Shown piece by piece: positions 16,044 to 24,501 of a stretch of 32,600 nucleotides of DNA. The notes under the pieces are model-generated. The model was given only the letters and a program-made list of their open reading frames with translations, was not told where the DNA came from and ran no database searches. Within the stretch, counting starts at the first letter, position 1; every line of letters begins with the position of its first letter. The stretch is taken from contig NATP01000007.1 of the NCBI GenBank assembly GCA_002085375.1, positions 1 to 32,600 on the forward strand, in the 5' to 3' direction. The position numbers and the translations under genes are program-made. Source of the stretch: a candidate division Zixibacteria bacterium 4484_95. GTDB taxonomy: Bacteria; Zixibacteria; MSB-5A5; UBA10806; 4484-95.

Positions 16044-17784
16044 CTTTCTTTAATGAAACGTTATGAGATTGCTCCAGCTTACTATCTTCATTATGGCAAA
16101 CACGCAGAACCTCCTCCACTGTTGTAATCCCTTTAGAAGCTTTTTGCAGACCATCGTCAAGAAGGGAAACCATACCAGCTCTTAAAGCGGCTCTACGTAT
16201 ATCCGTATGGGATGCCTTTCTACTGATAATATCCTTAAGAACAGGATTTAAAACCATCAGTTCATGAATAGCTGTCCGTCCCTCAAAACCGGTGTTATTA
16301 CAACGCGGGCAACCCTTACCACGATAAAATGTAACATCAGGTAAATTCCACCGCTCCATATATTCTTTGACTAGGGCTAAATCTGGAAGGGTTTCTTCCC
16401 GGCAGTTTGGGCAGATGACACGCACAAGACGTTGCGCTAATATAGCAGTCATCGAAGTTGAAACCATATATGGTTCGACGCCCATGTCGATAAGCCTTAC
16501 CGCTGCCACAGGAGCGTCGGAAGTATGAAGTGTTGAAAGCACAAGGTGGCCCGTTAATGAGGCTCTTATGGAAATCTCGGCTGTAGCTAAATCCCGTATT
16601 TCGCCCACCATTATGATATCAGGATCTTGTCTGACAATTGACCGCAAGGCATTGGCAAAAATAAGGCCAGTCTTTTCGCTTACCTGAACCTGATTTATCA
16701 TAGGCAGGTTATATTCCACCGGGTCTTCAACTGTAACGATATTTTTCTCCGGCGTATTCAACTCGCTTAATACAGCATATAATGTCGTAGTTTTACCACT
16801 ACCTGTGGGACCAGTAATAAGGATTAATCCTTCTGGTCTGTTTATAACATCAAGCCACTTGCTATAATTACTTTCAGAAAAACCCATTTGATTGAGGTTA
16901 AGCATAAGATTACTCTTATCCAGAATTCTTATAACAACTTTTTCTCCAAAAACAGTTGGCATGGTGGAAACCCTGAAATCGATAGGGTTATTTCTAAAAA
17001 TCATTCTGAATCGGCCATCCTGAGGGAGCCGTTTTTCTGAAATGTCTATCTTTGACATCACCTTCAGCCGTGAAACTACAGGTTGATGTATATGCAGTTC
17101 CAAAGCGGCTACTTCTCGCATAAGGCCATCAATGCGAAATCTGATTCTAAAATTTCGCTCATCCGGTTCAAAATGGATATCCGAAGCCTTACTTTTAACA
17201 GCCTGACCAATAATTGCATCAACCAGCTCCACTGCCGGCATATCAGCTGAAATATCCTCCTTTTTCTCCAAGTCCACGATTTTATCTTCCGCATGTGTAG
17301 TTATGGGTGCTTCAAGTCTGTCCATCGTTTTGCTCATGGTATCAGTGATCGAGTAATATTTATCAATAGCCGCTTCAATCTCACTTTTGGTCGCAACCAC
17401 TCTTTTAACTTCCATCTTGGTATTGTAAACTATCTCATCGATCGCTACAAAATTCAAAGGATCATCCATAGTGACAGTAAGAACATTACCTATAAGAAAT
17501 ATGGGAATAACCGTATATCTTCGAGCAACCTCGGCAGGCAATAACTTGACAACGTTTACATCAATTTCAAGGTCAGCTAAGGATAACTTGGGAAGATTAA
17601 GCTTTTCAGCGATGACCTCCTGAAGACGATCCTCGGTGATATAGCCAAGCTCTACCAGAATGCTCCCTATCCGCCCACCCGAACGCCTTTGATGTTCAAG
17701 AGCGTTTTCAAGCTGGCTTTTAGAGATTAAACCTGATTGGATAAGTAACTCACCCAATTTTTGGAAATTATGTTTGTCTAACAT
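16021..17784 (-). CDS. pilB: type IV pilus extension ATPase PilB
   Basis: A 587-residue hexameric assembly ATPase. Residues about 5-150 are MshEN/T2SSE-N domains (LGELLIQSGLISKSQLENAL, GRIGSILVELGYI), which bind cyclic-di-GMP in some relatives. The core has Walker A GPTGSGKTTT near residue 325, the Asp box VTVEDPVEY, Walker B IIMVGEIRD, the His box LSTLHTSDA, and a four-cysteine zinc site (CPNC and CPRC near residues 470-500). No retraction ATPase PilT or prepilin peptidase PilD lies in this window. First gene of the pilus operon; the start is ATG 17784 with a weak ribosome site. The 231-base gap upstream of it is AT-rich, and I could not name a convincing promoter there. Confidence 0.96.
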   Translation of the reverse strand: MLDKHNFQKLGELLIQSGLISKSQLENALEHQRRSGGRIGSILVELGYITEDRLQEVIAEKLNLPKLSLADLEIDVNVVKLLPAEVARRYTVIPIFLIGNVLTVTMDDPLNFVAIDEIVYNTKMEVKRVVATKSEIEAAIDKYYSITDTMSKTMDRLEAPITTHAEDKIVDLEKKEDISADMPAVELVDAIIGQAVKSKASDIHFEPDERNFRIRFRIDGLMREVAALELHIHQPVVSRLKVMSKIDISEKRLPQDGRFRMIFRNNPIDFRVSTMPTVFGEKVVIRILDKSNLMLNLNQMGFSESNYSKWLDVINRPEGLILITGPTGSGKTTTLYAVLSELNTPEKNIVTVEDPVEYNLPMINQVQVSEKTGLIFANALRSIVRQDPDIIMVGEIRDLATAEISIRASLTGHLVLSTLHTSDAPVAAVRLIDMGVEPYMVSTSMTAILAQRLVRVICPNCREETLPDLALVKEYMERWNLPDVTFYRGKGCPRCNNTGFEGRTAIHELMVLNPVLKDIISRKASHTDIRRAALRAGMVSLLDDGLQKASKGITTVEEVLRVCHNEDSKLEQSHNVSLKKDAIPIQI

Positions 17785-18015
17785 TTATTAATCTCAAGTA
17801 TATCCATTAGTTACAATATTTATCGGCATCTAAAAGAATTTAAAAAAACAATCAGCATTAAGATCAACCCCGCTTTCATACTGAAACAGCAGTCTATATA
17901 ACGATTATTTCCCTATCAAAATATCTCCATTTAACAGCCTACGATCATATAAAAAAATCATGCTCTTCAATCTATGCTAAAAAATATATAACTTATAATC
18001 CAATACCATTACAAC

Positions 18016-20376
18016 TTAATTACGAACCACTTTTTTAACATTTGTGGCTTCATGGGTAAGCACTTCCCTTATAGCTTTACCCAAAATCTGCATCGTATAG
18101 GGTTTCCTAATATATTTCCCCACACCCAATTTCTCAGCCTCCTTGACTCGACCTGTCTCCGAGAAGCCACTAACTATAATAGCCTTTTGTTCAGGACGAA
18201 GTTTTATAATTTCTTTATAAGTATCCAGCCCATCAAAACCATCTTCCATTATCATATCCAACACCACTATATCAGCGTCATTATTTTTTAAGTATTCCAC
18301 AGCTCTTCTTCCATCGGCTACCGTTGTAACATTATAACCCAAACTTGATAATATGCTGGTTGCCAACTCTCTTTGCTCTTCGAGGTCATCGACAACAAGA
18401 ATTTTTTCGCATCCTCTTATATCTACAACCTCTTTCCTGTCGTCATCGGGACTACCCTCTATTACCGGTAAATAAATAATAAAATCACTTCCGTGACCTA
18501 CCCTACTTTTAACATCGATATAACCATTATGGTCTTTAATAACTCCATAAACTATTGCCAATCCCAAGCCACTCCCACTCTTACCCATCTCCTTTTTTGT
18601 ATAGAAAGGTTCAAACAGGCGTTTATAGTCTCTTTCGCTTATTCCCACACCGTCGTCTCTTGTTGTCAATATGACATATTTCCCTTTATCGATATTGTCA
18701 TAACCACCTATAAGTTTTTCCACATATTCGCATTTTGTCTCAATCACAAGTTGCCCGCCATGAGGCATGGCATCGAAAGCATTTAAGATCAAGTTCATAA
18801 TCACCTTGGATAGATGAGGCATGGAACCGTGTATTTTGGGTATATTTTTATCAAGATTAACTTTTAATTTAACCGTAGGACATTTTAATTTAAGGTTAAA
18901 GAAATCCGGTGATTGTAAGTAGGTTTCAACAACTTCATTAAGGTTAACCGGAACCATTTCGTACCGCCCTCTTCTGGCCATGGTTAAAAGGTCCTGAACA
19001 ACCTCGGATGCCCTCTGGGCAGAATTCTCAATTTTTGAAATTTTATCTCTAATCGGGCTATCAGGTGGTAAATTCATCTTAATCAACTCGGGGTAAGCTA
19101 CCAAAGGTCCAAGGATATTATTTAAATCATGGGCTACTCCTCCAGCGAGTATGCCCAATGATTCCATACGTTGAGAGCGAGACAGTTTCTCACGTAGCTC
19201 CTGTTTTTCTCTTTCGATTTCCTTAAGCTCCGATATATCTGTGAATACAGCGATCGTGCCAAGCACAACCCCGTTGTTGTCTAAAAGCGGTGTCGCCGAA
19301 ACAAAAACACGTCGGCGATTTCCGTCTTTCCTGACTATGGTTAGTTCATATTGACCATCTTCTTTATTTCTTCTTTTTTGATTTTCCCTGTTTACCTTAT
19401 TCAGTTCATCCTTGATAACAATATCCTTAAGGTTCATTCCTATTAATTCATCCAACAAATAACCAAATATTTTGACAGAAGCCCTGTTGGCAAATAGTAT
19501 CTTTTCATCAAGGTCGGTCGTAAGAACTCCATCGGAAATATTTTCAACCAATGAACGATATTTTTCCTCTGATTGCCGAAGCATCTGCTCCGCACGTTCA
19601 CGTTCAGTGATATTTTTGTCTACACCACGATATCCAAGTAAATTACCACAATCATCCAGGATAGGGACTCCACTTGTTTGAAGGCATACCAACTGGCCAT
19701 TTTTGTGAACATTCCAATTGATTAAATCAACGATATTATCTTTGCGCGTCGTTATCTTATCAAAGGCTTCTTTTATTTTTTCAGCCTCTTTCTCGGGCAT
19801 TATATCAAATGGTGTTTTGCCCAAAAGTTCCTCTGGTTTGTATCCAAGAACATCTATTACATTTTCACTTACATACGTATACTTCCCCTCTTCGTCGACC
19901 TCCCATATCCAATCCGAACTGCTGATAGCAATATCCCGGAATCTCTTCTCGGAGATGCGCAGGGCTTTCTCTGCCTGCTTGCTTTTAATCGAATAACGGA
20001 TGGAACGTTCAAGCGAAGATGCGTCAAGCTGACCCTTGACCAAATAATCCATCGCCCCGACTTTCATCGCCTCGATATCGACCTCGGAGTCACCCTGCCC
20101 GGTAAGCAAAATCATTGGCACCGAACAGCCATTTCCAATAGCAGTCCGAATCAGGTCAAGCCCACTGAATTCTCCTAAGCGATAGTCAATAAGATAGACA
20201 TCATGCTGATTGCGAGCGATTATCTTTAAGGCCTCATCGTATGTCGAAGCCCAATCCAGTTTGTAATTTGCTCTCTTAATTTCCGAAAGCAGATCTTTAG
20301 TTATAAAATAATCGTCTTCGTCGTCATCGACTAGCAGCGTTTTGATGATATCGTTTTGCATTTGACTCACTACCAT
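18016..20376 (-). CDS. hybrid sensor histidine kinase (REC-PAS-PAS-HisKA-HATPase-REC)
   Basis: A 786-residue soluble kinase. Order of domains: receiver at about 11-128 (LLVDDDEDD, phospho-acceptor Asp64 in YLIDYRLG, Lys in MDYLVKG); PAS at about 150-260 (SSDWIWEVDEEGKYTYVSEN); PAS at about 275-395 (YRSLVENISDGVLTTDLDEK); HisKA with GGVAHDLNNILG near residue 415; HATPase with NLILNAFDAMPHGG, DDGVGIS and GSGLGLAIVYG; and a C-terminal receiver at about 664-780 (VVLDMIMEDG, IRKPYT). No membrane segment is present. A receiver at each end suggests it accepts phosphate at the front and passes it at the back. The ATG at 20376 lies inside the upstream response-regulator gene (53-base overlap). The third gene of the phosphorelay cluster next to the pilus operon. 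Confidence 0.93.
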   Translation of the reverse strand: MVVSQMQNDIIKTLLVDDDEDDYFITKDLLSEIKRANYKLDWASTYDEALKIIARNQHDVYLIDYRLGEFSGLDLIRTAIGNGCSVPMILLTGQGDSEVDIEAMKVGAMDYLVKGQLDASSLERSIRYSIKSKQAEKALRISEKRFRDIAISSSDWIWEVDEEGKYTYVSENVIDVLGYKPEELLGKTPFDIMPEKEAEKIKEAFDKITTRKDNIVDLINWNVHKNGQLVCLQTSGVPILDDCGNLLGYRGVDKNITERERAEQMLRQSEEKYRSLVENISDGVLTTDLDEKILFANRASVKIFGYLLDELIGMNLKDIVIKDELNKVNRENQKRRNKEDGQYELTIVRKDGNRRRVFVSATPLLDNNGVVLGTIAVFTDISELKEIEREKQELREKLSRSQRMESLGILAGGVAHDLNNILGPLVAYPELIKMNLPPDSPIRDKISKIENSAQRASEVVQDLLTMARRGRYEMVPVNLNEVVETYLQSPDFFNLKLKCPTVKLKVNLDKNIPKIHGSMPHLSKVIMNLILNAFDAMPHGGQLVIETKCEYVEKLIGGYDNIDKGKYVILTTRDDGVGISERDYKRLFEPFYTKKEMGKSGSGLGLAIVYGVIKDHNGYIDVKSRVGHGSDFIIYLPVIEGSPDDDRKEVVDIRGCEKILVVDDLEEQRELATSILSSLGYNVTTVADGRRAVEYLKNNDADIVVLDMIMEDGFDGLDTYKEIIKLRPEQKAIIVSGFSETGRVKEAEKLGVGKYIRKPYTMQILGKAIREVLTHEATNVKKVVRN

Positions 20377-20824
20377 ATCCAGGTGGTAATTGCACTATCT
20401 CAAACCAGTATATTCTTAAGGTTTTCATAATTTCTACAAGGGATTCAAATGATACTGGCTTGGTGATAAATGAATTCACTCCAAGATCATATGTGCGATA
20501 GATATCTTCCTCTTCCGTTGATGTGGTTAACACTACAATCGGGATACGCCTTAGATTCGTATCGGCTTTTATCTCCCTAAGTGCTTCACGTCCATCTTTT
20601 TTGGGCATATTTAAATCTAAAAGAATCAATCCTGGTAATGTCCAATTTGGTATATTTGAAAACTTTCCCCGATGGTATAAATAGTCCATCAGTTCCTCAC
20701 CGTCTTCGACAATTTGTAAATCGTTGGCCAAACGGTTTTCATCAAGTGCTTCGGTTGTCATTAATCTATCATCAGGATCGTCCTCTGCCAATAATATCGT
20801 AATTGGTTTCCCATGTCTATCCAT
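20324..20824 (-). CDS. stand-alone response regulator (Rcp1-like receiver)
   Basis: About 166 residues, a single receiver domain with no output domain. It shows the acidic pair LLAEDDPDD, phospho-acceptor Asp in LILLDLNMPKKDG (about residue 70), Thr in VVLTTST and Lys in FITKPVS. The insertion DYLYHRGKF after the second helix is typical of Rcp1-type regulators that serve phytochrome-like kinases. I chose ATG 20824; a TTG at 20827 directly before it is equally well placed behind AGGAGAG. Encoded between two kinases and overlapping the second, it probably relays phosphate from the upstream membrane kinase, whose DLQEPLR-type H-box is the usual Rcp1 partner. Confidence 0.92.
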   Translation of the reverse strand: MDRHGKPITILLAEDDPDDRLMTTEALDENRLANDLQIVEDGEELMDYLYHRGKFSNIPNWTLPGLILLDLNMPKKDGREALREIKADTNLRRIPIVVLTTSTEEEDIYRTYDLGVNSFITKPVSFESLVEIMKTLRIYWFEIVQLPPGYGSESNAKRYHQNAASR

Positions 20825-20855
20825 CAAGGCTCTCTCCTTTTTTATTTTTATAGGG

Positions 20856-22556
20856 TCAGGTAACCGGTTGTATTATACTGGGCTCATGACCCCTATAAAC
20901 GGTTTTTTCCATAATTTCTCTGCTCTTCTTCACTCCCCGTTTTCCCAGGTCTTTTTTCATTCCTCCATCACTCTTTTCTACATGGTGCTGTTTTATAGGA
21001 ATGCTCACGATAAACTTTGCCCCCTTGCCAGGTGCGCTTTCGGCTGTTATAGTCCCCCCATGACGTTCAACAATCTTACGGCAAACCGCTAACCCTACAC
21101 CTGTTCCTTCATATTCACTCCGACCATGCAACCGTTGAAAAACAGCAAATATTCTATCAATATATTTTTCATCAAAACCGATGCCATTATCCTGCACTAC
21201 TATTTTACAGAGATCTTTACTTTGGGCCTTACCCATGATAACTCGATGAGGTTTCTTCACAGCCTCACTATATATCTTCACCATTGGAGTCTGGCCTTTT
21301 TTATGGAACTTAAGGCCATTACTAATGAGGTTCTGCAACAACTGTCGCATCTGTAATGGATCAGCCTCAATCGTCGGTAGTTCCAATAGTTCCACATGGG
21401 CATTCATTCTTTCAATGGTTGTTTCCAGATCAGACAATACCTCTTTTGCTACTTTATGAAGATTAACTTCTACAAACGGTTGAGCCTTAGAGGTTACACG
21501 AGAAAAAGTCAGAAGGTCTTTTATCAATATCTGCATACGCTCAGCTGCTGACTGCATACGCTCAAGATAATTCCGACCTTTTTCGGAAAGTTCATCACCA
21601 CAGACAACTTTCAACCGTTCCCCGAAAGCCTGGACTTTTCGGAGAGGTTCCTGCAGGTCATGCGAGGCTACAAAGGCGAAATCCTGAAGTTCGCGATTAC
21701 TCTGTTCAAGCTTAGCCGTAAACAGTTTTAATTCTTCCTCTGCTTTCTTGCGTTCATTTATTTCCTCCTGCAACTCCAGAGTCCTCTCCCCCACCCGCTC
21801 TTCCAGACTACGGTTCAAATTTCCCCACTCTTGTTGAGCAACCTCCCAAATATCAATCATGTTATTGAATGATTTTGCCAGATGACCAATTTCATCATTT
21901 GAAGCAACTGATACCCTCTGGGTTAAATCACCTCTAGCGATAGCATCTATAACTTGCGATATTTGAGTTAAAGGTTTGGTAAATGATTTACAGATGAGTG
22001 ATGCTACTGTTATTCCTATTAGCAAGATTAAAAAGCTTACCATCGCTAATATCATTTCGGTTTTTAATAGATAAGCATGGATTTCCTCAAATGAAAATCC
22101 GATGTAAAGCTTGCCTATTTCATGACCATCAATAACTACAGGAGTTATGGAACAATAAACCTTCTTATCTTGTGAGACATGGCTATCCTGAGTTGAAAAA
22201 ATATACTTGGCTTTATCAGCATTATCCTTATCCAGAGAAGCATACATCTTACCGGATTGATCGATTGCAGCTATGTAGACAAGTTTATAATCTTGCTTTA
22301 TATCTTCAAAGAAATCTTTAACAGCATCATGATCCTCGGATAACAATGCCGGGCTAATTTCATCAGCTATCATATTAGCACCGGTTCGCGCCTTTTTTTC
22401 AATAGCTCTAATCGCTTGTTTCTCCAAATGGCTACGAAAGAAGAAGAAAATGAATAGAGAATATCCACCAATTAATAATACAATGAATATTATAAGCTTT
22501 GTTTTAACGTTATAAATTCTCACATCCGTAACGGGCTTTTTACGACCCTCAACCAC
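20856..22556 (-). CDS. membrane sensor histidine kinase with HAMP domain
   Basis: A 566-residue kinase. Membrane helix 1 at about 21-41 (LIIFIVLLIGGYSLFIFFFF), a periplasmic sensor at about 42-168 of uncertain type (single Cache-like), membrane helix 2 at about 170-192, HAMP at about 192-245 (FTKPLTQISQVIDAIARGDL, SNDEIGHLAKSFNNM), a coiled coil (ERTLELQEEINERKKAEEEL), HisKA with ASHDLQEPLRKV near residue 298, and HATPase at about 400-520 (NLISNGLKFH, VQDNGIGFDE, GTGVGLAVCRKIVERHGG). The start is GTG 22556 behind AGGAG. It is followed after about 30 bases by the stand-alone receiver. The signal sensed is unknown. Confidence 0.93.
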   Translation of the reverse strand: MVEGRKKPVTDVRIYNVKTKLIIFIVLLIGGYSLFIFFFFRSHLEKQAIRAIEKKARTGANMIADEISPALLSEDHDAVKDFFEDIKQDYKLVYIAAIDQSGKMYASLDKDNADKAKYIFSTQDSHVSQDKKVYCSITPVVIDGHEIGKLYIGFSFEEIHAYLLKTEMILAMVSFLILLIGITVASLICKSFTKPLTQISQVIDAIARGDLTQRVSVASNDEIGHLAKSFNNMIDIWEVAQQEWGNLNRSLEERVGERTLELQEEINERKKAEEELKLFTAKLEQSNRELQDFAFVASHDLQEPLRKVQAFGERLKVVCGDELSEKGRNYLERMQSAAERMQILIKDLLTFSRVTSKAQPFVEVNLHKVAKEVLSDLETTIERMNAHVELLELPTIEADPLQMRQLLQNLISNGLKFHKKGQTPMVKIYSEAVKKPHRVIMGKAQSKDLCKIVVQDNGIGFDEKYIDRIFAVFQRLHGRSEYEGTGVGLAVCRKIVERHGGTITAESAPGKGAKFIVSIPIKQHHVEKSDGGMKKDLGKRGVKKSREIMEKTVYRGHEPSIIQPVT

Positions 22557-22707
22557 TTGGTTTTATTCTCCTCATTTAACGATCATTAAAAGATTTCACT
22601 TATATTCTTAAAAAAGTTTATCAATAAACACCTATATTGTTATGTTAAATTTTATCGGCATTAAATGTGCACATTATTAGAAATACTTATGACCTGTTTA
22701 AGAACGG

Positions 22708-22726
22708 TTTTCTAACTGTTAGAAAA
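22708..22726. promoter_or_regulatory. perfect 19-base palindrome, operator-like
   Basis: TTTTCTAAC-T-GTTAGAAAA is a 9-base perfect inverted repeat around one central base, within the AT-rich 22557-22985 gap between the divergent kinase operon and a small membrane-protein gene. No T-tract or long loop makes it a terminator. The form fits a binding site for a dimeric regulator. The rest of the gap shows no gene. Confidence 0.4.
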
Positions 22727-22985
22727 AGACAAATATTATGATTCAACATGAAAAGGATGGATAAGATACGGTAATATAACTTTCTTCTTTTACAATCCCT
22801 TTAACAAATTTTATCGGTAGAGTCAGATTTAGCCTTAGCTTTTTCATTTTATCCCAGCTTGTTTAATTTTGCACCACGTTACGGGTTATCAGTTCAACAC
22901 CAACTACTAAAATAAACCATGGTATAAATTTTTGATTTTGCTCTCCGATACTTTGTTAAAAGGCCAGATTGGCCAAGGAGGGAAA

Positions 22986-23249
22986 ATGCTGATATGGTGT
23001 ATTACTCTGTTTGTTATTGGAACATTCGCACTGCTGGATGCTGTTTTCAATTATGGTGATATATTCCGTCTTCTTATATCCTTTTCAGTAATGGCTCTAT
23101 CAATATGGATTTACGCCAAAAACAGAACCTTGGTAAATCTAAAAAACATGGAAAAGCTTAAAACCCAAAACACTGAACATAAAAGTCAGACCATTCAAAT
23201 CGATCAATCTCCAGCCCCCAAAGAAAAAGTGCCGGAGAAAGTATCTTAA
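22986..23249 (+). CDS. small membrane protein, two predicted helices
   Basis: An 87-residue protein starting at ATG 22986, chosen because AAGGAGGG lies just upstream; an earlier in-frame start at 22932 lacks a ribosome site. Residues 1-18 (MLIWCITLFVIGTFALLD) and about 25-43 (IFRLLISFSVMALSIWIYA) are two hydrophobic helices, followed by a polar, charged tail of about 44 residues ending PAPKEKVPEKVS. The tail should be cytoplasmic if the positive-inside rule holds (KNRTLVNLKNMEKLK). No family is recognised. A palindrome GGCCA-GAT-TGGCC (22962-22974) sits immediately before the ribosome site and could mask it. It converges with the SDR gene. Confidence 0.7.
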   Translation: MLIWCITLFVIGTFALLDAVFNYGDIFRLLISFSVMALSIWIYAKNRTLVNLKNMEKLKTQNTEHKSQTIQIDQSPAPKEKVPEKVS

Positions 23250-23278
23250 CCAATAACAATTAATCAGGATTCTCTATA

Positions 23279-24244
23279 CTAAACGATTGCTTCCTCGAGA
23301 GCAATACGAATCGGGGTGTAGGTTATGCCTAATTCCCTTTCCACCTTGCTTCCGTCAACACAGAAACCCTCCTTCATCACTTTCATTTGATCCATGGACA
23401 TTTCCCATAATGGTGGTTTCTTTATTATGTCAGCCAACCATGTTAAAATCCTGGCGTTTATGAAAACCATAAATTCGGGAAGGTGTATTTTGGGTAAAGA
23501 TACTCCCGAGACTTCTCTAATCATTTCGTTGATTTCTCTAAACGACAACTGTTGTTTGCCTATAAGGTATTTCTCACCGAGGTTGTTTTCCTTCTCTACC
23601 GCTTTAACAATAGCCTCAGCTACGTCCCTCACATGCACCCAGGTCAGGACGGAATCGTGAAATATTGTTGCTGGTAAACTGCGGTTAATAAGATTCTTGA
23701 TATACCGGCCGGTGGCTTTCGTATCTCCAGACCCCAGAACGGCGCTGGGATATATCATGACCAGGGGAAGTCCCTTTTTCTCATATAACTCCCAGGCGAT
23801 CAGATCCCCTTCGTATTTTGTTTTAAAATATTCACAGAAGCGAACAGGCCCAACCTGACTTTCCTCGTTGAAAGGGCAGTCTTTTGGTTTGCCATAGATT
23901 CCCGCTGTGCTTACATGAACAACCTTGGAAATACCTGTCTCCAACGCACATTCCATGACATTCCGCGTACCCCCGACATTGACTTCTTCAAAAATTTGCC
24001 TGTTAGGTTCCCAGAAAGAATATATATTGGCCAAGTTAATCACCCAATCGCAACCTTTCATACCTTCACGCAAAGAGTTTTTATCAGTCACGTTACCGAT
24101 GATGAGCGTAGCTCCTGATTCTTCAATCGCACTAACCTTACTGCTTTTTCTAACCAGACAATATAGCTTATGCTCAGTTTGTGACAACCGCTTGATCAGG
24201 TGTTTTCCAATAAAACCTGTAGCCCCTGTGATAAATATTTTCAT
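23279..24244 (-). CDS. NAD(P)-dependent epimerase/dehydratase (extended SDR)
   Basis: A 321-residue extended short-chain dehydrogenase/reductase. The Rossmann motif GATGFIG is at residues 7-13. The acidic/basic cofactor region CLVRKSSK suggests NADP(H) preference. The strand VVHVSTAGIYG precedes the catalytic YFKTK (YxxxK) at about residues 139-143, and YPSAVLGSGD and LTWVHVRDVAEAIVKAV follow. The pattern is closest to dihydroflavonol-reductase/HpnA-like members that act on sugars, steroids or hopanoid precursors; the substrate cannot be read from sequence. No membrane helix. The ATG at 24244 follows GGAAGGGATTT. It stands alone, downstream of tRNA-Asn on the same strand. Confidence 0.9.
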   Translation of the reverse strand: MKIFITGATGFIGKHLIKRLSQTEHKLYCLVRKSSKVSAIEESGATLIIGNVTDKNSLREGMKGCDWVINLANIYSFWEPNRQIFEEVNVGGTRNVMECALETGISKVVHVSTAGIYGKPKDCPFNEESQVGPVRFCEYFKTKYEGDLIAWELYEKKGLPLVMIYPSAVLGSGDTKATGRYIKNLINRSLPATIFHDSVLTWVHVRDVAEAIVKAVEKENNLGEKYLIGKQQLSFREINEMIREVSGVSLPKIHLPEFMVFINARILTWLADIIKKPPLWEMSMDQMKVMKEGFCVDGSKVERELGITYTPIRIALEEAIV

Positions 24245-24362
24245 AAATCCCTTCCGGTTCCATAAATATCAAAACAACATTGACACATTACCAAACCGAT
24301 ATCCTTTAATACTACATTCATTTGAATTATAATTCTACACCGTTTTAGATGCAAATAAAATA

Positions 24363-24435
24363 CTCCCCGGGCCGGACTCGAACCAGCGACAGGGTGGTTA
24401 ACAGCCACCTGCTCTACCAACTGAGCTACCGGGGA
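24363..24435 (-). tRNA. tRNA-Asn (anticodon GTT)
   Basis: 73 bases fold as a complete cloverleaf: acceptor TCCCCGG with CCGGGGA, D-arm GCTC/GAGC with AGTTGGTA loop, anticodon stem GGTGG/CCACC with loop CTGTTAA (anticodon GTT), variable CTGTC, T-arm GCTGG/CCGGC with loop TTCGAGT, discriminator G. CCA is not encoded. A perfect TATAAT (complement of 24455-24460) lies about 20 bases upstream. Confidence 0.97.
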
Positions 24436-24454
24436 ATATTTAATCCATCGGTAA

Positions 24455-24460
24455 ATTATA
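24455..24460 (-). promoter_or_regulatory. -10 hexamer of the tRNA-Asn promoter
   Basis: The complement reads TATAAT, a perfect -10 element, placing the transcript start about 12 bases before the tRNA 5' end. No clear TTGACA lies 16-18 bases further upstream. The site is 6 bases from the -35 element of the divergent Sir2 promoter. Confidence 0.5.
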
Positions 24461-24466
24461 ATAGCG

Positions 24467-24495
24467 TTGACTATCACTCCCGTGTAGCTTATTAT
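24467..24495 (+). promoter_or_regulatory. sigma70-type promoter of the Sir2 gene, giving a leaderless transcript
   Basis: TTGACT (24467-24472), a 17-base spacer, and TATTAT (24490-24495). A start seven bases after the -10 element falls at 24502, which is the A of the ATG. No Shine-Dalgarno sequence is present. Confidence 0.65.
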
Positions 24496-24501
24496 TATGA
24501 T

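Noticed and set aside
7118-17784. Type II secretion system instead of type IV pilus
   Set aside because: The PilM-PilN, PilO and PilP-like set with an AMIN-bearing secretin and a PilA-like pilin fits a type IV pilus better. GspD/GspK/GspL-type features are missing.
20824-21092. Plus-strand open frames opposite the kinases and pilus genes
   Set aside because: They lie wholly within strongly supported minus-strand genes, lack ribosome sites and have low-complexity, Ser/Ile-rich translations.
24349-24501. An N-terminal extension of the Sir2 gene starting at ATG 24349
   Set aside because: It would be translated through the tRNA-Asn gene on the opposite strand, has no ribosome site, and adds 51 residues with no Sir2 similarity. 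The promoter at 24467-24495 begins transcription at 24502.
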